Source: G963665215 sp963665215 (GTDB lineage Bacteria; Chloroflexota; Dehalococcoidia; Lucifugimonadales; CAUZJF01). From it: a stretch of 64,000 nt of DNA. Position numbers and translations under genes: made by a program. The notes beneath the pieces were generated by a model. It was not told the DNA's origin, ran no database searches, and worked only from the letters and a program-made list of their open reading frames with translations. Positions 37,460 to 47,800 of this stretch are shown here, one piece after another. How positions within the stretch are numbered: position 1 is the first letter of the stretch; each line of letters starts with the position of its first letter. Location: assembly GCA_963665215.2 (NCBI GenBank), contig CAXXWW010000017.1:372001-436000 (forward strand), written 5' to 3'.

Positions 37460-38257
37460 ACCCGGTGCGGGTGGAGAAGGCGTTTCCCGCCATCGTTACC
37501 AAGGCCCAGTTCCGCCGCGTCGGGAAGCATTTGAAGTCAAGGGCGCCCAAGTTCAGCCACCCCCGAAGAGTCGGAAGCTCCTACCTGCTCAGCGGGCTGG
37601 TCAAGTGCAAGACGTGCAGCACGCCGCTCACCGGGCGGTTCGCCAAGAGCGGCCAGTACTTCCTACTACGTCTGCCAGTCGAACATCAAGCTCGGCAGCG
37701 GAGCCTGCGAGACTCCCAGGCTCAACGCCCGCCACTTTGAGGAGATGGTCGTCGCCAAGATTCGCGCCAACATCCTCACCGAGGGCAGCATCCGAGATCT
37801 GGTGAAGGTGGTGGACGAGGAGATGGACGGCGTGGCCCAGGAGCAGCGCAAGATGCTCCGGACAATTGAGACGGAGCTTTCTGACGTGCGCCGCAGGCTG
37901 GATACGATCTACAACCTCGTGGAGACCACTCCCGTCGACATGGCCGACTTCACCCCCCACATCCGCCAACACTGGGACCGGCAGGAGCGGCTTGAGTATT
38001 CCGCTGAGCAGGCGAGGGCGGCCCTGGCCCAGCGCAGGGCCGCCCTGGACGACGTGAACACCATCGCGGCCTACGCCAAGGACATGAGCGAGTTTCTGAA
38101 CGAGAGCGAGCTGACCGAGCGCAGGGCCTTCATCGAGACCTTCGTCAAGGAGATCGTCGTGATGCCCGGCGACGCCCTGCTGCGCTACACCATCCCCATT
38201 TCTCAATCGACACAAAAAACTGAGCTACTCTTGGGCGGTCGACCTGAAGAGTTCTAG
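37460..38257 (+). pseudogene. Large serine recombinase remnant, 3' exon of the intron
   Basis: Resumes directly after the intron: VRVEKAFPAIVTKAQFRRVG, YLLSGLVKCKTCSTPLTGRF (zinc ribbon). An extra C near 37663 shifts the frame to the one that then reads YYVCQSNIKLGSGACETPRL and the coiled coil and tail ERRAFIETFVKEIVVMPGDA to the stop at 38255-38257. Catalytic N-terminal domain missing. Different from the serine recombinase at 19.5 kb. Confidence 0.85.
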
Positions 38258-39096
38258 GTAGTGTGCGTGCCAATGGCGACGGGACCTTGGCGTGGGCACC
38301 TGAGCCTGGAGAACCCACAGACATGGAGGGATCGCCCAATGCGGAGGCGTGGTTCGTGCAGCACCGAAAAGAATTGATAACAGCCCCTCGGACAAAAATA
38401 GCTAGGTATCCGTAAGTGCTGATTATGCACATGCCTTTCCCCCCCACGTGGGCCTAAAGGCCGTGCGTAGCTATTAGGCAATGTCATTTGGGTGTTAGGC
38501 CACCATCCATTAGCTGTGGTCACATGCCATAGTGTCCCACGCGCTCGTTGCCGAAGCCGTCCGCCTTGATATCGGCTCCAGTCTCAGCCTCGCCTAGGTC
38601 TTTGGCCTCGACCAGAGGCTTCCGCAGGGTGTGAAGGTATGGCTCCTTGGTGAAGGCCAGCCTGTTCCGCATGCCGGTGTCGATATTGACTGCTTCGCCG
38701 AACAACTCATGGCCATCTGCGCTCTGTGTCGACCGACCGCTGCCGTGACTGGGAGGGGCGTGGCGAGGCAGCTCGAGCGGTTCAGCGTCCTGTCGTAGCG
38801 GGGCACCCATCAGGCAGCGCAGGCGGTCAGGGACACGCCTTGCCAATGGCCAAGAACTGTGTCGCAGGGGCATTCAGAAGCCGTTCAGGGAGGGTTCCCC
38901 TGAAGACTGGGGAGATCTTGTACTCGGTTCCGAGGACGCCGGCGACTACTCTGAAGAGGAATGCACTCGCTTCTCGGCAATCGTGGTGAAGGAGGCCTTC
39001 TGGTAGTCTCACATAGACCCCAGCCACATCTCGAAGATGGCGGAGATCATCGATAGGGAAGAGAACCAGGTCCGGCAGTGGATCGATGAAAATTGC
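38258..39096. other. Decayed region without a recognisable gene
   Basis: About 840 bases. A plus-strand stretch ending near 38415 (MEGSPNAEAWFVQHRKELIT, then a stop after IARYP) and a minus-strand open frame 38520-38873 (LFGEAVNIDTGMRNRLAFTK, ADIKADGFGNERVGHYGM) look coding-like but I do not recognise them. At 39014 a dispersed-repeat copy reads into MAEIIDREENQVRQWIDEN, a helix-turn-helix-like scrap. Confidence 0.4.
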
Positions 39097-39253
39097 CTAG
39101 GAGTCTGTCCGAGAAACAATGTTCTAAGCGATATGCGTCATTAGTGGAGTGTAAAGATGCTAATTAACTCCACGACAAAGTCCAGATTACTGTAAGCAGG
39201 TTATTGCGTGGCGGTTTTCGTCTCCAGGAACGAATCCTCGGACAGACTCCTAG
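39097..39253. repeat. MITE-like element with perfect 17-bp terminal repeats
   Basis: CTAGGAGTCTGTCCGAG (39097-39113) and CTCGGACAGACTCCTAG (39237-39253), perfect inverted repeats 157 bp apart edge to edge, no coding capacity. CTAG edges suggest mobilisation by an IS5-type transposase. Termini resemble those of 17676-17854 and the single end at 24053. Confidence 0.85.
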
Positions 39254-40025
39254 TATGGGAGTTGGAACCTGACCAACGGGAATTCGTGTGAATGGCGGAG
39301 AGATAATGTACCGCCAGGGCGGCTCAAGAGCTGAGATGTGGTGTCGACGTCCAGCGATTATGTCAGGGTAATGGACCAGCGATTATGTCAGTGGTTGCTG
39401 TGTCAAGCCAATAGTTATCCAGTTCGATGATTGAGAAAGCCCCCACCTCCAGCTTCGTGTGACACCGTGGGTGGCAGTGATGGTGACTCGATCCGAGCGG
39501 AGCAGCCCGCGGATAAATGGATAACCTTGGCGGGATTGCCCACTTACCCACAGGCCGGTTGTTATGGACCGAAGGCGGTTCCACATGATCAAGAGTGAGC
39601 AGCGAGCTCCCTGTCCGGATAGACAGGTGGACTTGAAGCCTCAACGTACTTTCGGACGGTGATGCGGGATATGCCCAATTCCCGGGCGATTGCCCGAAGA
39701 GAAAGGCCTCGACGCTTGGCCCTCTGCACTGCTTTCCAACGGGCTCGCTGACGAGGCGTCGGCGGTCTGGGTGGTTGAGCCTTAGGGTGGACGGCTTCAC
39801 TCTCGCGATCCGTGGTCAATCTCCCTGCGGCGAGTCCCCGGCCGATCGCGGTCATCGCTCCCAGTCCTTCTCGCTCGTGACCACCGATCCCGTTGGTGTC
39901 CATGCCTGCAGCGAGGTTCTCCACGGTGACGCTGCCAAGACCTCGAGTGGCGTTCAGAGTCCGGAGGACACCAGGACGCGGTGGCGCTTCCTGGGTAGGG
40001 ACGATTTGGTTTTGATAGCACACTA

Positions 40026-41268
40026 CTAGTGGTTCAACGTTTTTGTATTGATGGGTAGAGTGACTTTAGCTTGATGCGCGCATCCTCGGTAGTGAAGCGC
40101 CAATCCACTCGTATCACATCCCGGTTGCGTTGATTCTGCCAAGCATTGACCTCGCCGCGCAGGATGTCTTGATTGGCAATCCGTCGGTCCAGGCACTGTC
40201 GAGCCAGCACACCGATCTCTATCTCCGCCATATTCAACCAACTCCCGTGTTTGGGAGTGTAGTGTATCTCCAGTCGCTCAGCTATACGCCTCGCCTCAGC
40301 AGGCTCGAATGCCTCGTATAGCGAGGACAGCTTGTGAGTGTTGAGATTGTCCATTACCAGCACGATCCGGTCTCTGTCAGGGTAGTCCTCGTCGACCAGT
40401 TCCTTTATCACATGCGCCCAGTCCACCTTCGTGCGACGCTCTCTGACCTCGACTCGGCGCCATCCGTCCAACGGTGCAAACAGCATGAACAGGCTGCTCA
40501 CTCCATTGCGCTCGTATTCGTAGTCGTATGCCGCCGATAAGCCGGGCGCTGCGGGACGCGGCACTCGCGTCTCCTTGACTTGCTGTTTGCTCGTCTCATC
40601 CATGCACACCAGAACCTCATTCCCATCGTACGGCCGTTGGTAGACCTCCAGTACGTCTTCCATCGCGCACACAAACTCCGCGCTCTGACCGGGCGGGATG
40701 CACCAACTCTGCTTCAGCCACGGCTTCAGTTCGTTTTTTTTTAAGCGCCTGGCGAACCGTCTCGGTGCTAATGGTCCCGACTATCTCACACTCGACCAAC
40801 TGGTCAGCCAACAGCTTCAGGGTCCAACTGGCACGCCCCTCCGGCGGTTCCCCGCAGGCCATCGCTATCAACCGTGCTTCACCTTCGCCGTCCAGTCTCT
40901 TTTGACGCCGACGCAGTTGCTTTTTGCGATTCAGCGCAGACTCGACCCCCTCCTCCACACAGCGCTTGCGTATTCGCTCGACCGTTGACTGTCCCACACC
41001 GAGCGCGCTGGTGATGTCCGCGTCCTTCATTCCCCCGTCCGAGCGTGACTCATCGCTCATCAGCAGAATGCGCGCATGGGTCTGTTTGTACGCCGCAGCC
41101 CGACCGCGTGAGACCAAGGCGTTGAGTTCCTGTTGTTCGTCGGTAGTCAGTCTGATACGGTACTTCTTGGTAGACATCATGGTTCCTCCTCGGTTCAACG
41201 TTACGATTGAACCCCCAAGAGGAACAATGACTATCATGGTATTCATTTCAATGATGTTGGACCACTAG
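40026..41268 (-). mobile_element. IS630-family insertion sequence, copy 2
   Basis: Same length (1243 bp including edge bases), same ends and same frames as copy 1 at 1124-2366; TA at both edges. Inserted in the transposase gene of ISNCY element A. Confidence 0.95.
40034..41177 (-). CDS. IS630 transposase in two frames joined at an A9 run, copy 2
   Basis: Identical in translation to copy 1 in both frames, with the A9 run (T9 on the plus strand, 40734-40742). Start ATG at 41177 after GAGGAGG. The DDE residues are in the second frame (VCMDETSK, VLVMDNLNTH, SWLNMAEIEI). The preserved frame break in two recent copies supports programmed frameshifting. Confidence 0.85.
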
Positions 41269-42439
41269 CTTGCCGTCCAATCGCTCCTGGACCACCACGT
41301 GCGCTCCAACGTAAGTGGACCGTTCGCTCGAAGGAAGCAGTTGGAGGGTATGCCAGTTGTACTTGACTGTGTTGTCTCTGGCCACCTTGCGGCTATGCTT
41401 GAAGCACAGTATGCCTGCCAGGTTCAGGTCCGGATCTGGAGAGCGATATGCGTTGGTGGACTGTGCTGGTGGCACCCCGAATCGCTTGTTGAAGCGGGTC
41501 AAGAAAGCCCACAGGACTTGGTTGGCCTCTGAGATGGTTCTGGCCCCAGCCAGACGTAGTTCGGTCACCAGCCGATCCTGGAAGGTGCCGTTGGCCCGTT
41601 CTACCCGACCCTTCGCCTCCGGAGAACGCGCGAAGATCTGCTCCACCCCAAGCTCTGCCATCGCACGACCGAATTGGGTCGGCGCAGGCGATTGATGCGA
41701 GCCAGGTACATACTTGAAGACGGCGTGGCGGTCACTGTACAGGGCCAAAGGAACCCCACAACGCCGGATCAGCTCTTGCATGAGGAGGAAATAGCCATGA
41801 GTGTCCTCTTCATGGCGAAACAGTGCGTAGGGCACGGTGCTGGTGGCATCATCGATTGCCAACAGCAGGGTGCATCGAGGGCCCCGTTCTTCTAGCCAGG
41901 CATGAACGCTGCCATCTACTTGCACCAACATGCCTTCCTGGCTCATGCGCTGGCGACGGACCCGATGCAGTGGGGGTCGACGTCGACGGGGGCTAGCCAT
42001 GCCGGCGCCTACCAGGATACGCCGGACCGTAGAGCGCCCCAAGACGATCTCTTCCCGCTCTGCCAGGAGCTCGGTTAGGTGCGTATGATTTACTCTTGCA
42101 TACCGTGTGCGTGCCAGGGCCACAACTTGAGTCCTAGCCTCCTCCGGGATGGAGTTGTTCGCTCGGCGACCTCGGTTCCCATGAGCCAGTGCGGCGGCAC
42201 CCTCCTTCCGATACTCCGCCAGGATTCGCCAAACGTGGCGTTCACTCACTCCCAGAACCTCTGCCGCCTCATCCACTGATATCTGACCTTCCAGGATACC
42301 GTTGAGCACTTGGAGCCTTGCCTGTTCTTTCTGGGTCAATGTCAATCCTTTCATGAACTGACATTTTCCCTGACCTGTTAACTACTGACATAATCGTAGA
42401 CCATCGACATCAAGGGCGGAGAGAAATCAGGCCGTGTGG

Positions 42440-44081
42440 TGTCGACGCTCAGCGATTATGTCCGCTTAAGTGTCAAGGGAAAATGTCCTCTAAGTAGATT
42501 GCCATGCTAGCAGATTAAGGCACTGCCGACGTTGCGCGGGCGGGCGACATGGGTGGGCTTTCGGCATCGATGTACTTCCTCACGGTGTCTCTGTGTATGC
42601 TCAGTTCCCGGGCGATCCCACGGATGGACAGCCCCTTGCGCTTCGCCTTCTGGACCGCCTTCCATCTCGCCGTCTGAAGTGGGGTGGGCTTTCTGGATCG
42701 CGGAGTCGCAGTCCTGCGAACTCTTGCGGCGCCGTTGCGGTCGGCATCGTCGCGGAGTCTGTCCACTACGAGCATTGTGCCCATTGACGTCACCTCGTCC
42801 TCCGACCTACTGATGACACTGTTGGTGTAGCGGCTGGGACCAGCCGTGTGCACGGTCCGCGTGTCGAAGCTGCGCAGGATATTTGGCCGTGGAGGCGCTT
42901 GCTGGGAGGCGACGGTACGCCCTTCGTGTTGCACTGCCAGTCGGCCGTCCAGCCCCTCGAGTACTTCCACCACCGACCCGGCATAGCTCGGCCGAGACTT
43001 GTCGGGAAGCAACTGCAGGGTGCGCCAGCGGTATTTCACCGTGTTGTCCCGTCCAACCCTGCGCCTGTACTTCAGGCATAGGACTGTGTCCAGGCACATC
43101 CCCGGGTCTGGGACCCGATACGCGGTGTCTGCGTGCTCCGGCGGCACACGAAAGCGTTCATTGAAGCGGGGCAGGAAGTCGTTGAGCACGCGGTTAGCGT
43201 CATCGATGGTGGTCGCGCCTGCGAGTCTCAGCTCCGTGACCAGTCTGTCCTGGAGCGTGCCCGCGGTGCGTTCCACGCGGCCTTTGGCTTGTGGAGATCG
43301 TGCGAATATCAGCTGTACGCCGATCTCACCCATAGCGCGCGAGAACTGGGTGGGAGCGGCGGCGGTCTCCGACGGCGGCGTGTGCTTGAAGACGCCATGG
43401 CGGTCTGAATAGAGTGCGAGCGGTATGCCGTAGCTCCGTATCAGATCCCGCATCAGCAGTAAGTAGCTGCGGGTGTTCTCCTGCTCGCAGAACAGGGCAT
43501 TGACGACACAGCCAGTAGCGTCGTCGACCGCCAGCAGTAGCGTGAACTGGGGGCCATCTTCTCCCAGCCATCTGTGGTAGCTGCCGTCGATCTGTATCAG
43601 CATTCCCTCGCGAGTCATCCGCTGCCGTCGAACACGATGCTTCGGCGGCCTGCGACGGCGAGGACTGTTCATACCGGCGTCAGTCAGTATCTTGCGCAAC
43701 GTGTTACGACCGATGTCTATGCCCTCTCGCTCCCTCAGCAACTCGCTCAGGTGCGTGTGGTTGACTCCCGCGTATCGGGTCCGCGCCAGGACCACCACGT
43801 CGGTCGCCAACGGGTCCGATGTAGCGTTGGCCGGTCTGCGACCTCGATTGCCGTGAGCGAGTGCGGCTGCGCCGTCCCTTCTGTAGGCCGCCAGAATACG
43901 CCTGGTGTGGCGCGCGCTCACTCCCATCAAAGTCGCTGCCTGCTCCGTGGTCATATGGTCCGCCATCAAACTGTTGAGAACCTGAAGCCTTGTCTGCTCT
44001 CTCTGCGTCAATGTCACATGCTCCTTCATGCGGACATTTTCGCTTGACAGTTAGCGAGGACATAATCGCTGAGCAGTTACA
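42440..44081 (-). mobile_element. ISNCY-type element B
   Basis: Inner terminal repeat CTCAGCGATTATGTCC (42448-42463) is perfectly inverted at 44058-44073; similarity extends outwards to TGTCGACG on the left and TGTAACTG on the right. Subterminal GAAAATGTCC motifs occur at both ends. Confidence 0.82.
42515..44029 (-). CDS. ISNCY-type transposase B
   Basis: 504 residues, intact. N-terminal helix-turn-helix (TTEQAATLMGVSARHTRRIL), rve-type core with Asp in IQIDGSYHRWLGE, Asp in YSDRHGVFK and Glu in QAKGRVERTAGTLQDRL, then a long C-terminal region ending in a second helix-turn-helix (LSIRGIARELSIHRDTVRKY). The C-terminal helix-turn-helix is shared with element A and is an unusual second DNA-binding unit. 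Should be able to mobilise both ISNCY elements. Confidence 0.9.
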   Translation of the reverse strand: MKEHVTLTQREQTRLQVLNSLMADHMTTEQAATLMGVSARHTRRILAAYRRDGAAALAHGNRGRRPANATSDPLATDVVVLARTRYAGVNHTHLSELLREREGIDIGRNTLRKILTDAGMNSPRRRRPPKHRVRRQRMTREGMLIQIDGSYHRWLGEDGPQFTLLLAVDDATGCVVNALFCEQENTRSYLLLMRDLIRSYGIPLALYSDRHGVFKHTPPSETAAAPTQFSRAMGEIGVQLIFARSPQAKGRVERTAGTLQDRLVTELRLAGATTIDDANRVLNDFLPRFNERFRVPPEHADTAYRVPDPGMCLDTVLCLKYRRRVGRDNTVKYRWRTLQLLPDKSRPSYAGSVVEVLEGLDGRLAVQHEGRTVASQQAPPRPNILRSFDTRTVHTAGPSRYTNSVISRSEDEVTSMGTMLVVDRLRDDADRNGAARVRRTATPRSRKPTPLQTARWKAVQKAKRKGLSIRGIARELSIHRDTVRKYIDAESPPMSPARATSAVP

Positions 44082-44091
44082 CGTGTGGTGG

Positions 44092-44137
44092 AGCAAAAGT
44101 GTACCAATTGAGCGTCGGTGTCCAGCGAAAATGTCAC
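44092..44137. mobile_element. IS21-type terminal sequence
   Basis: GTGTACCAATTGAGCGTCGG followed by GTCCAGCGAAAATGTCACC resembles an IS21-type terminus and lies outside the istB fragment. Partner end not found. Short tandem CAGGAGCCGTTAG units follow at about 44154-44180. Confidence 0.45.
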
Positions 44138-44255
44138 CCTGCGACGGGTCTCAGCAGGAGCCGTTAGCAGGAGCCGTTAGTAGGAGTGAGTGCGGTGGGG
44201 TCTAGGCGTCAGGGGGATCGCCTGCGGTGCGCAGGGCGGTGACCTGCCTGCTCCG

Positions 44256-44815
44256 CTAGAGGAGGTAGCTCTCCCCGTTCATCTCAAGGATGTGGACGCG
44301 GTGAGTGAGGCGGTTCAGGAGTGCACCGGTGAGCCGCTCCGAGCCGAAGACCTCGGTCCACTCGTCGAAGGGCGGGTTGGTGGTGACCAGGACCGGTCCT
44401 CTCTCGTAGCGCTGGCTGAAGACTTCGAACAGTAGCTTGGCCCCGGTCTTGGATAGCGGCACGAAGCCAAGCTCGTCGATGAAGATGAGCAGCTTTAGGC
44501 GGGCAAGCCTCTTCTGATGGGTAAGCCGCCGCCGTTCGTCTCTTGCCTCGATCAGCTCGTGGACCAGCGAGGCGGTCGTGGTGAAGCCGACCGACAGACC
44601 CCTCTGGCAGGCGGCGAGACCGAGACCGAGTGCGACATGGGTCTTGTCGGTCCCGCTGTTCCTGACGGTGATGACGTTCTCTCGTCGGTCGACGTACTCG
44701 CACCGGGCCAGCTGGATGACCAAGTGCTTGTTCACCGACGGGATGGCCAGGAAGCCAACCGTGAATTGGTTGAGGGCGGCCAAATGGTCCTCTTGCGCCA
44801 GATCAGCTAGTCGCA
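44256..44815 (-). pseudogene. IS21-type helper ATPase IstB, truncated, P-loop altered
   Basis: Frame AFLRLADLAQEDHLAALNQF to the stop; matches IstB from the middle of its N-terminal domain. Walker A reads RNSGTDKTH where the family has GNSGTGKTH, two substitutions including the essential Gly. Walker B LLIFIDELGF, then RYERGPVLVTTNPPFDEWTE, GALLNRLTHRVHILEM. The first 70 or so residues and IstA are missing. Cannot be functional. Confidence 0.88.
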
Positions 44816-44824
44816 GAAACGCAA

Positions 44825-44864
44825 GTAAAGAAGAGGGGGCCGCAAACGGCCCCCTCTTCTTTAC
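44825..44864 (-). terminator. Intrinsic terminator after addA
   Basis: Perfect 18-base inverted repeat (arms 44825-44842 and 44847-44864, GTAAAGAAGAGGGGGCCG type) with a four-base loop, 20 bases beyond the addA stop. The symmetrical A/T-rich arm ends make it able to act from both sides. Confidence 0.92.
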
Positions 44865-44883
44865 GGTAGGCTAGCGCCGCCGA

Positions 44884-47800
44884 CTACACCTTCGCCGCAT
44901 CCAACGCCTTCGACATGAGCGCCTGCGGGTCCGGAAACCGACGTTCCTCCTGCGGGCGCAGGAAGAGGAGCGTCGCCTCCCGCACCAGTTTCCCCGTTGT
45001 CTCCGCAACCGCCCAGGCATAGAGGCCCAGCTGCACCTCATACTCCGGCCCTAGCTCATGGACCTGCTTGGTAGTGAGTCGGTCCGTCTTGTAGTCGACT
45101 ATGGTTATCCCGTCCGGCGCATCGATGAGCAGGTCAATAAAGCCCTCCACTAGCCTGTCACCGAGCTTCGTACTTACAAAGACCTCCCGGTAATAGTTGG
45201 CCGAGCCCTGCTTCACGCTTTCGATCAGGCCCTTCACGGTCTCTGTTGCCAACGCGTTGCGTGACAGCTCAAGGACATCCTTCGCTGCGTCGCCGATGCC
45301 CTCCGCCTCCGCTTGGGCACGGCAGATGTCCTCAAGCCCCTCGCCGGTAAGCAGGTCGATGCTCTGCAGCACGGCGTGGACAGCGCGCCCAAGGTTCGTC
45401 CCGCCACGCCCTCTCCGGTACGGGATTTCGCCTTCGCCGGCTTCCGCCTTCTCCGATATCACGTCTCCTTCCGCGGGAACACTCGGTGGCTGCCCTTTCA
45501 CCCGCTGTGCGATGCCCGTAACCGCCTGCGCTTGCTGCCTCGACGCCTTCTCGATGGTGGATTCACGCTGCGCCTCCCACTGCGCCCGCAGGGCGGCAAA
45601 ATCGCCACCGGTCGCAGATCTCTCCTCCTCCGCCATCGGTTCGTAGGCGCCCGCTGCTTCCACCAACGACTCCCAGTCGAGCTCTTGGAACAGGTCCAAG
45701 TGGTCCGCGCAGAACTCCTCCAGCTTGGCGGCGCGCGTCGTGTCTTTCTTTGCCGCGGGGCGGAATAGGCTCACGACTAGGTGGTCCTTAGCGCGTGTGC
45801 ATGCCACGTAGGCCAACCGCACATCCTCCGCTTCCGCCGCCGCTGATTCCCTGATCCTTGCGGCCTCATACCCCGGCGTAGGGACGTGTATAGCACCCGG
45901 CAGGGTGAGTTGGATCTCCGCTTGGCCGGAGGTCCGGTCCACTATCACGTTGTCTACATTGCGATTGGGTGTGCTCCCAAAACCCGTGAGCACCACCACG
46001 GGAAACTCCAAGCCCTTGGCGGCGTGAATCGTCATGATGCGCACGCAGTCCTCGTCCGACTCCGGCGCCGGCGACTCCACCGCTCGCGCCCGCTCCACAA
46101 CCTGCCGCTCAATCCAGTCGAGGAAGCCGCGCAGTGAGCTGCCGCCAGCCCGCTGGTACGCCCGCGCCTGCTCCACCACGAAGCGCAGCCGACGCCATCG
46201 CTCCCGGGGCCGACGGCGGTCAAAGGAGAGCTCCACCAGATGTCGCTCCCGGATGAACTCCTCAATCAGCTCGTCCGGAGGCTTCAGCCCGCACTTTTTG
46301 TTGGATTCGCGCAGCACTGCCAGGGCCTCGGCCACCGGGCCCGTGGCGCTGCCGGGGTGCAGGTAGTCGAACCGCCCCCCATCGTCGACGAACTGCAGCA
46401 GCTCCACGTCGCTGCAGGAGAAGGCTGTTGAGCGGAGCGCTGCCACGAGCGCCACTTGGTCGCCCGGGCTATCGATAGCCCGAAGGCAGTTCAGCAGCTG
46501 TCGAACGTCTTCCGTGCCCAGCACGATCGACTCGCTCTCGATGCGATACGGCACGTCCGCGGCCTCCAGCGCCTGCTCCAACGCCTCCAGGTTCGTGCGG
46601 CTTGGCAGCAGGAGGCAGATGTCCCGGTAGGTGGCGTCCCGCCACTCTCCGGGTTCTTGGCTACGAACTTGCCACCGCTCTTCCTTGATTCGCCGAGCCA
46701 GGGCAGCCACCGCCTTACCTTCCAGCCGACGGGCGTAGTCCGCGTTCCCGTCGACGCTCTCGCCCACGTAGTAGACGGCGGGCGCCGGGGCCTCCTCCCC
46801 CTCCTTCGACACGTCGTGTGTGGCGACGAGGTCCCTGTACTCGGCCTGCAACTCGCTGCCGTCCTCGTTCCGCATCCACTGACTGAAGACGTGGTTCACC
46901 CAAGAGATGATGCTCTGCTGCGACCGGAAGTTCTGCTGCAACGGCGTGCTTTCGTCCACCAGGTGCCTGCGCACGTGCGCCATCGTCACGATGTCCGCAC
47001 GTCGAAAGCGATAGATGGACTGCTTTGGGTCGCCAACCATGAAGAGCTTGCCAGGCGTCGGCGCGATGGCCTGCCAGTCCTTCGACATGTTCCCACCGCG
47101 GTCGTCAGGGTCGCCCGCCAGGAAGAAGGCGATCTCCGCTTGAATGGGGTCCGTGTCCTGGAACTCGTCCACCAGCAGGTGATGGAAGCGGCGCTGAAAC
47201 CGGCGGCGCGCGTCGGGGTTGTCACGTAGCATGTCCCGAGCCCAGACGAGAAGGTCATGGAACCCCGCGTGCCCCTCTTCTTTGCGCCGCGCCGACTGGT
47301 CGACGACGAACTTGCGCACCGCTTCCAACGCAGGCGTGAAGGCTGCGGTGCGCAGCGCGCCGATCTCCTCCAACCGCAAACCCTCAAGCTCCTGGAGCAT
47401 GTCCTTCAGCAACTTGCAGGCATTGACCCCCGTCACCACGTCCTTGTCCCAGTCCTTCTGACTGCCGCTCCTGGTCGAGACCCGCTTCCAACCCAGCAGC
47501 CGGACGAGGGCTCGCTCGTAAGCGCGGTCGTTGCTGTCCGCAGTCGGCAGCCTCTGCGCTAGGGCCACGACATCCGCGGCGTGGTCATACAGGCGATCTC
47601 CGCCGCCAATCTTCGAAAACTCTCGCAGCCGCTCTATCTCCGTGACCGCCTCCGCCAGCCTGTTCCCGATGGTCAGCGTGGGCTCAGGCGCCTCTGCAAT
47701 GGATGCGTCGGCCACCAGGTCATAGTCGTCGTTGAGCGCCGAGGCAACCCGGCGCAGTTGGTCCAGATTCAGCCCCAGGTGCAGCGCCCGCGCCAGCTTG

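Larger units (their letters stand above)
39589..42354 (-). pseudogene. ISNCY-type transposase A, interrupted by IS630
   Basis: 5' part (41269-42354): helix-turn-helix GQISVDEAAEVLGVSERHVW, catalytic Asp in VQVDGSVHAWLEE, Asp in YSDRHAVFK, Glu in EAKGRVERANGTFQDRL. 3' part (39589-40025): YQNQIVPTQEAPPRPGVLR and the C-terminal helix-turn-helix LSLRAIARELGISRITVRKY. Deleting the IS630 copy with one TA gives a continuous frame (DGKLVV-CYQNQ). Close relative of element B (42515-44029). Confidence 0.88.
39342..42409 (-). mobile_element. ISNCY-type element A, carrying IS630 copy 2
   Basis: Ends TGTCGACGTCCAGCGATTAT (39342 on) and, inward from the right, TGTCGATGGTCTACGATTAT (42409 down). The motif CAGCGATTATGTCAG is repeated at 39352 and 39377, as if multiple transposase sites are present. 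IS630 copy 2 sits inside the transposase gene. Confidence 0.8.
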
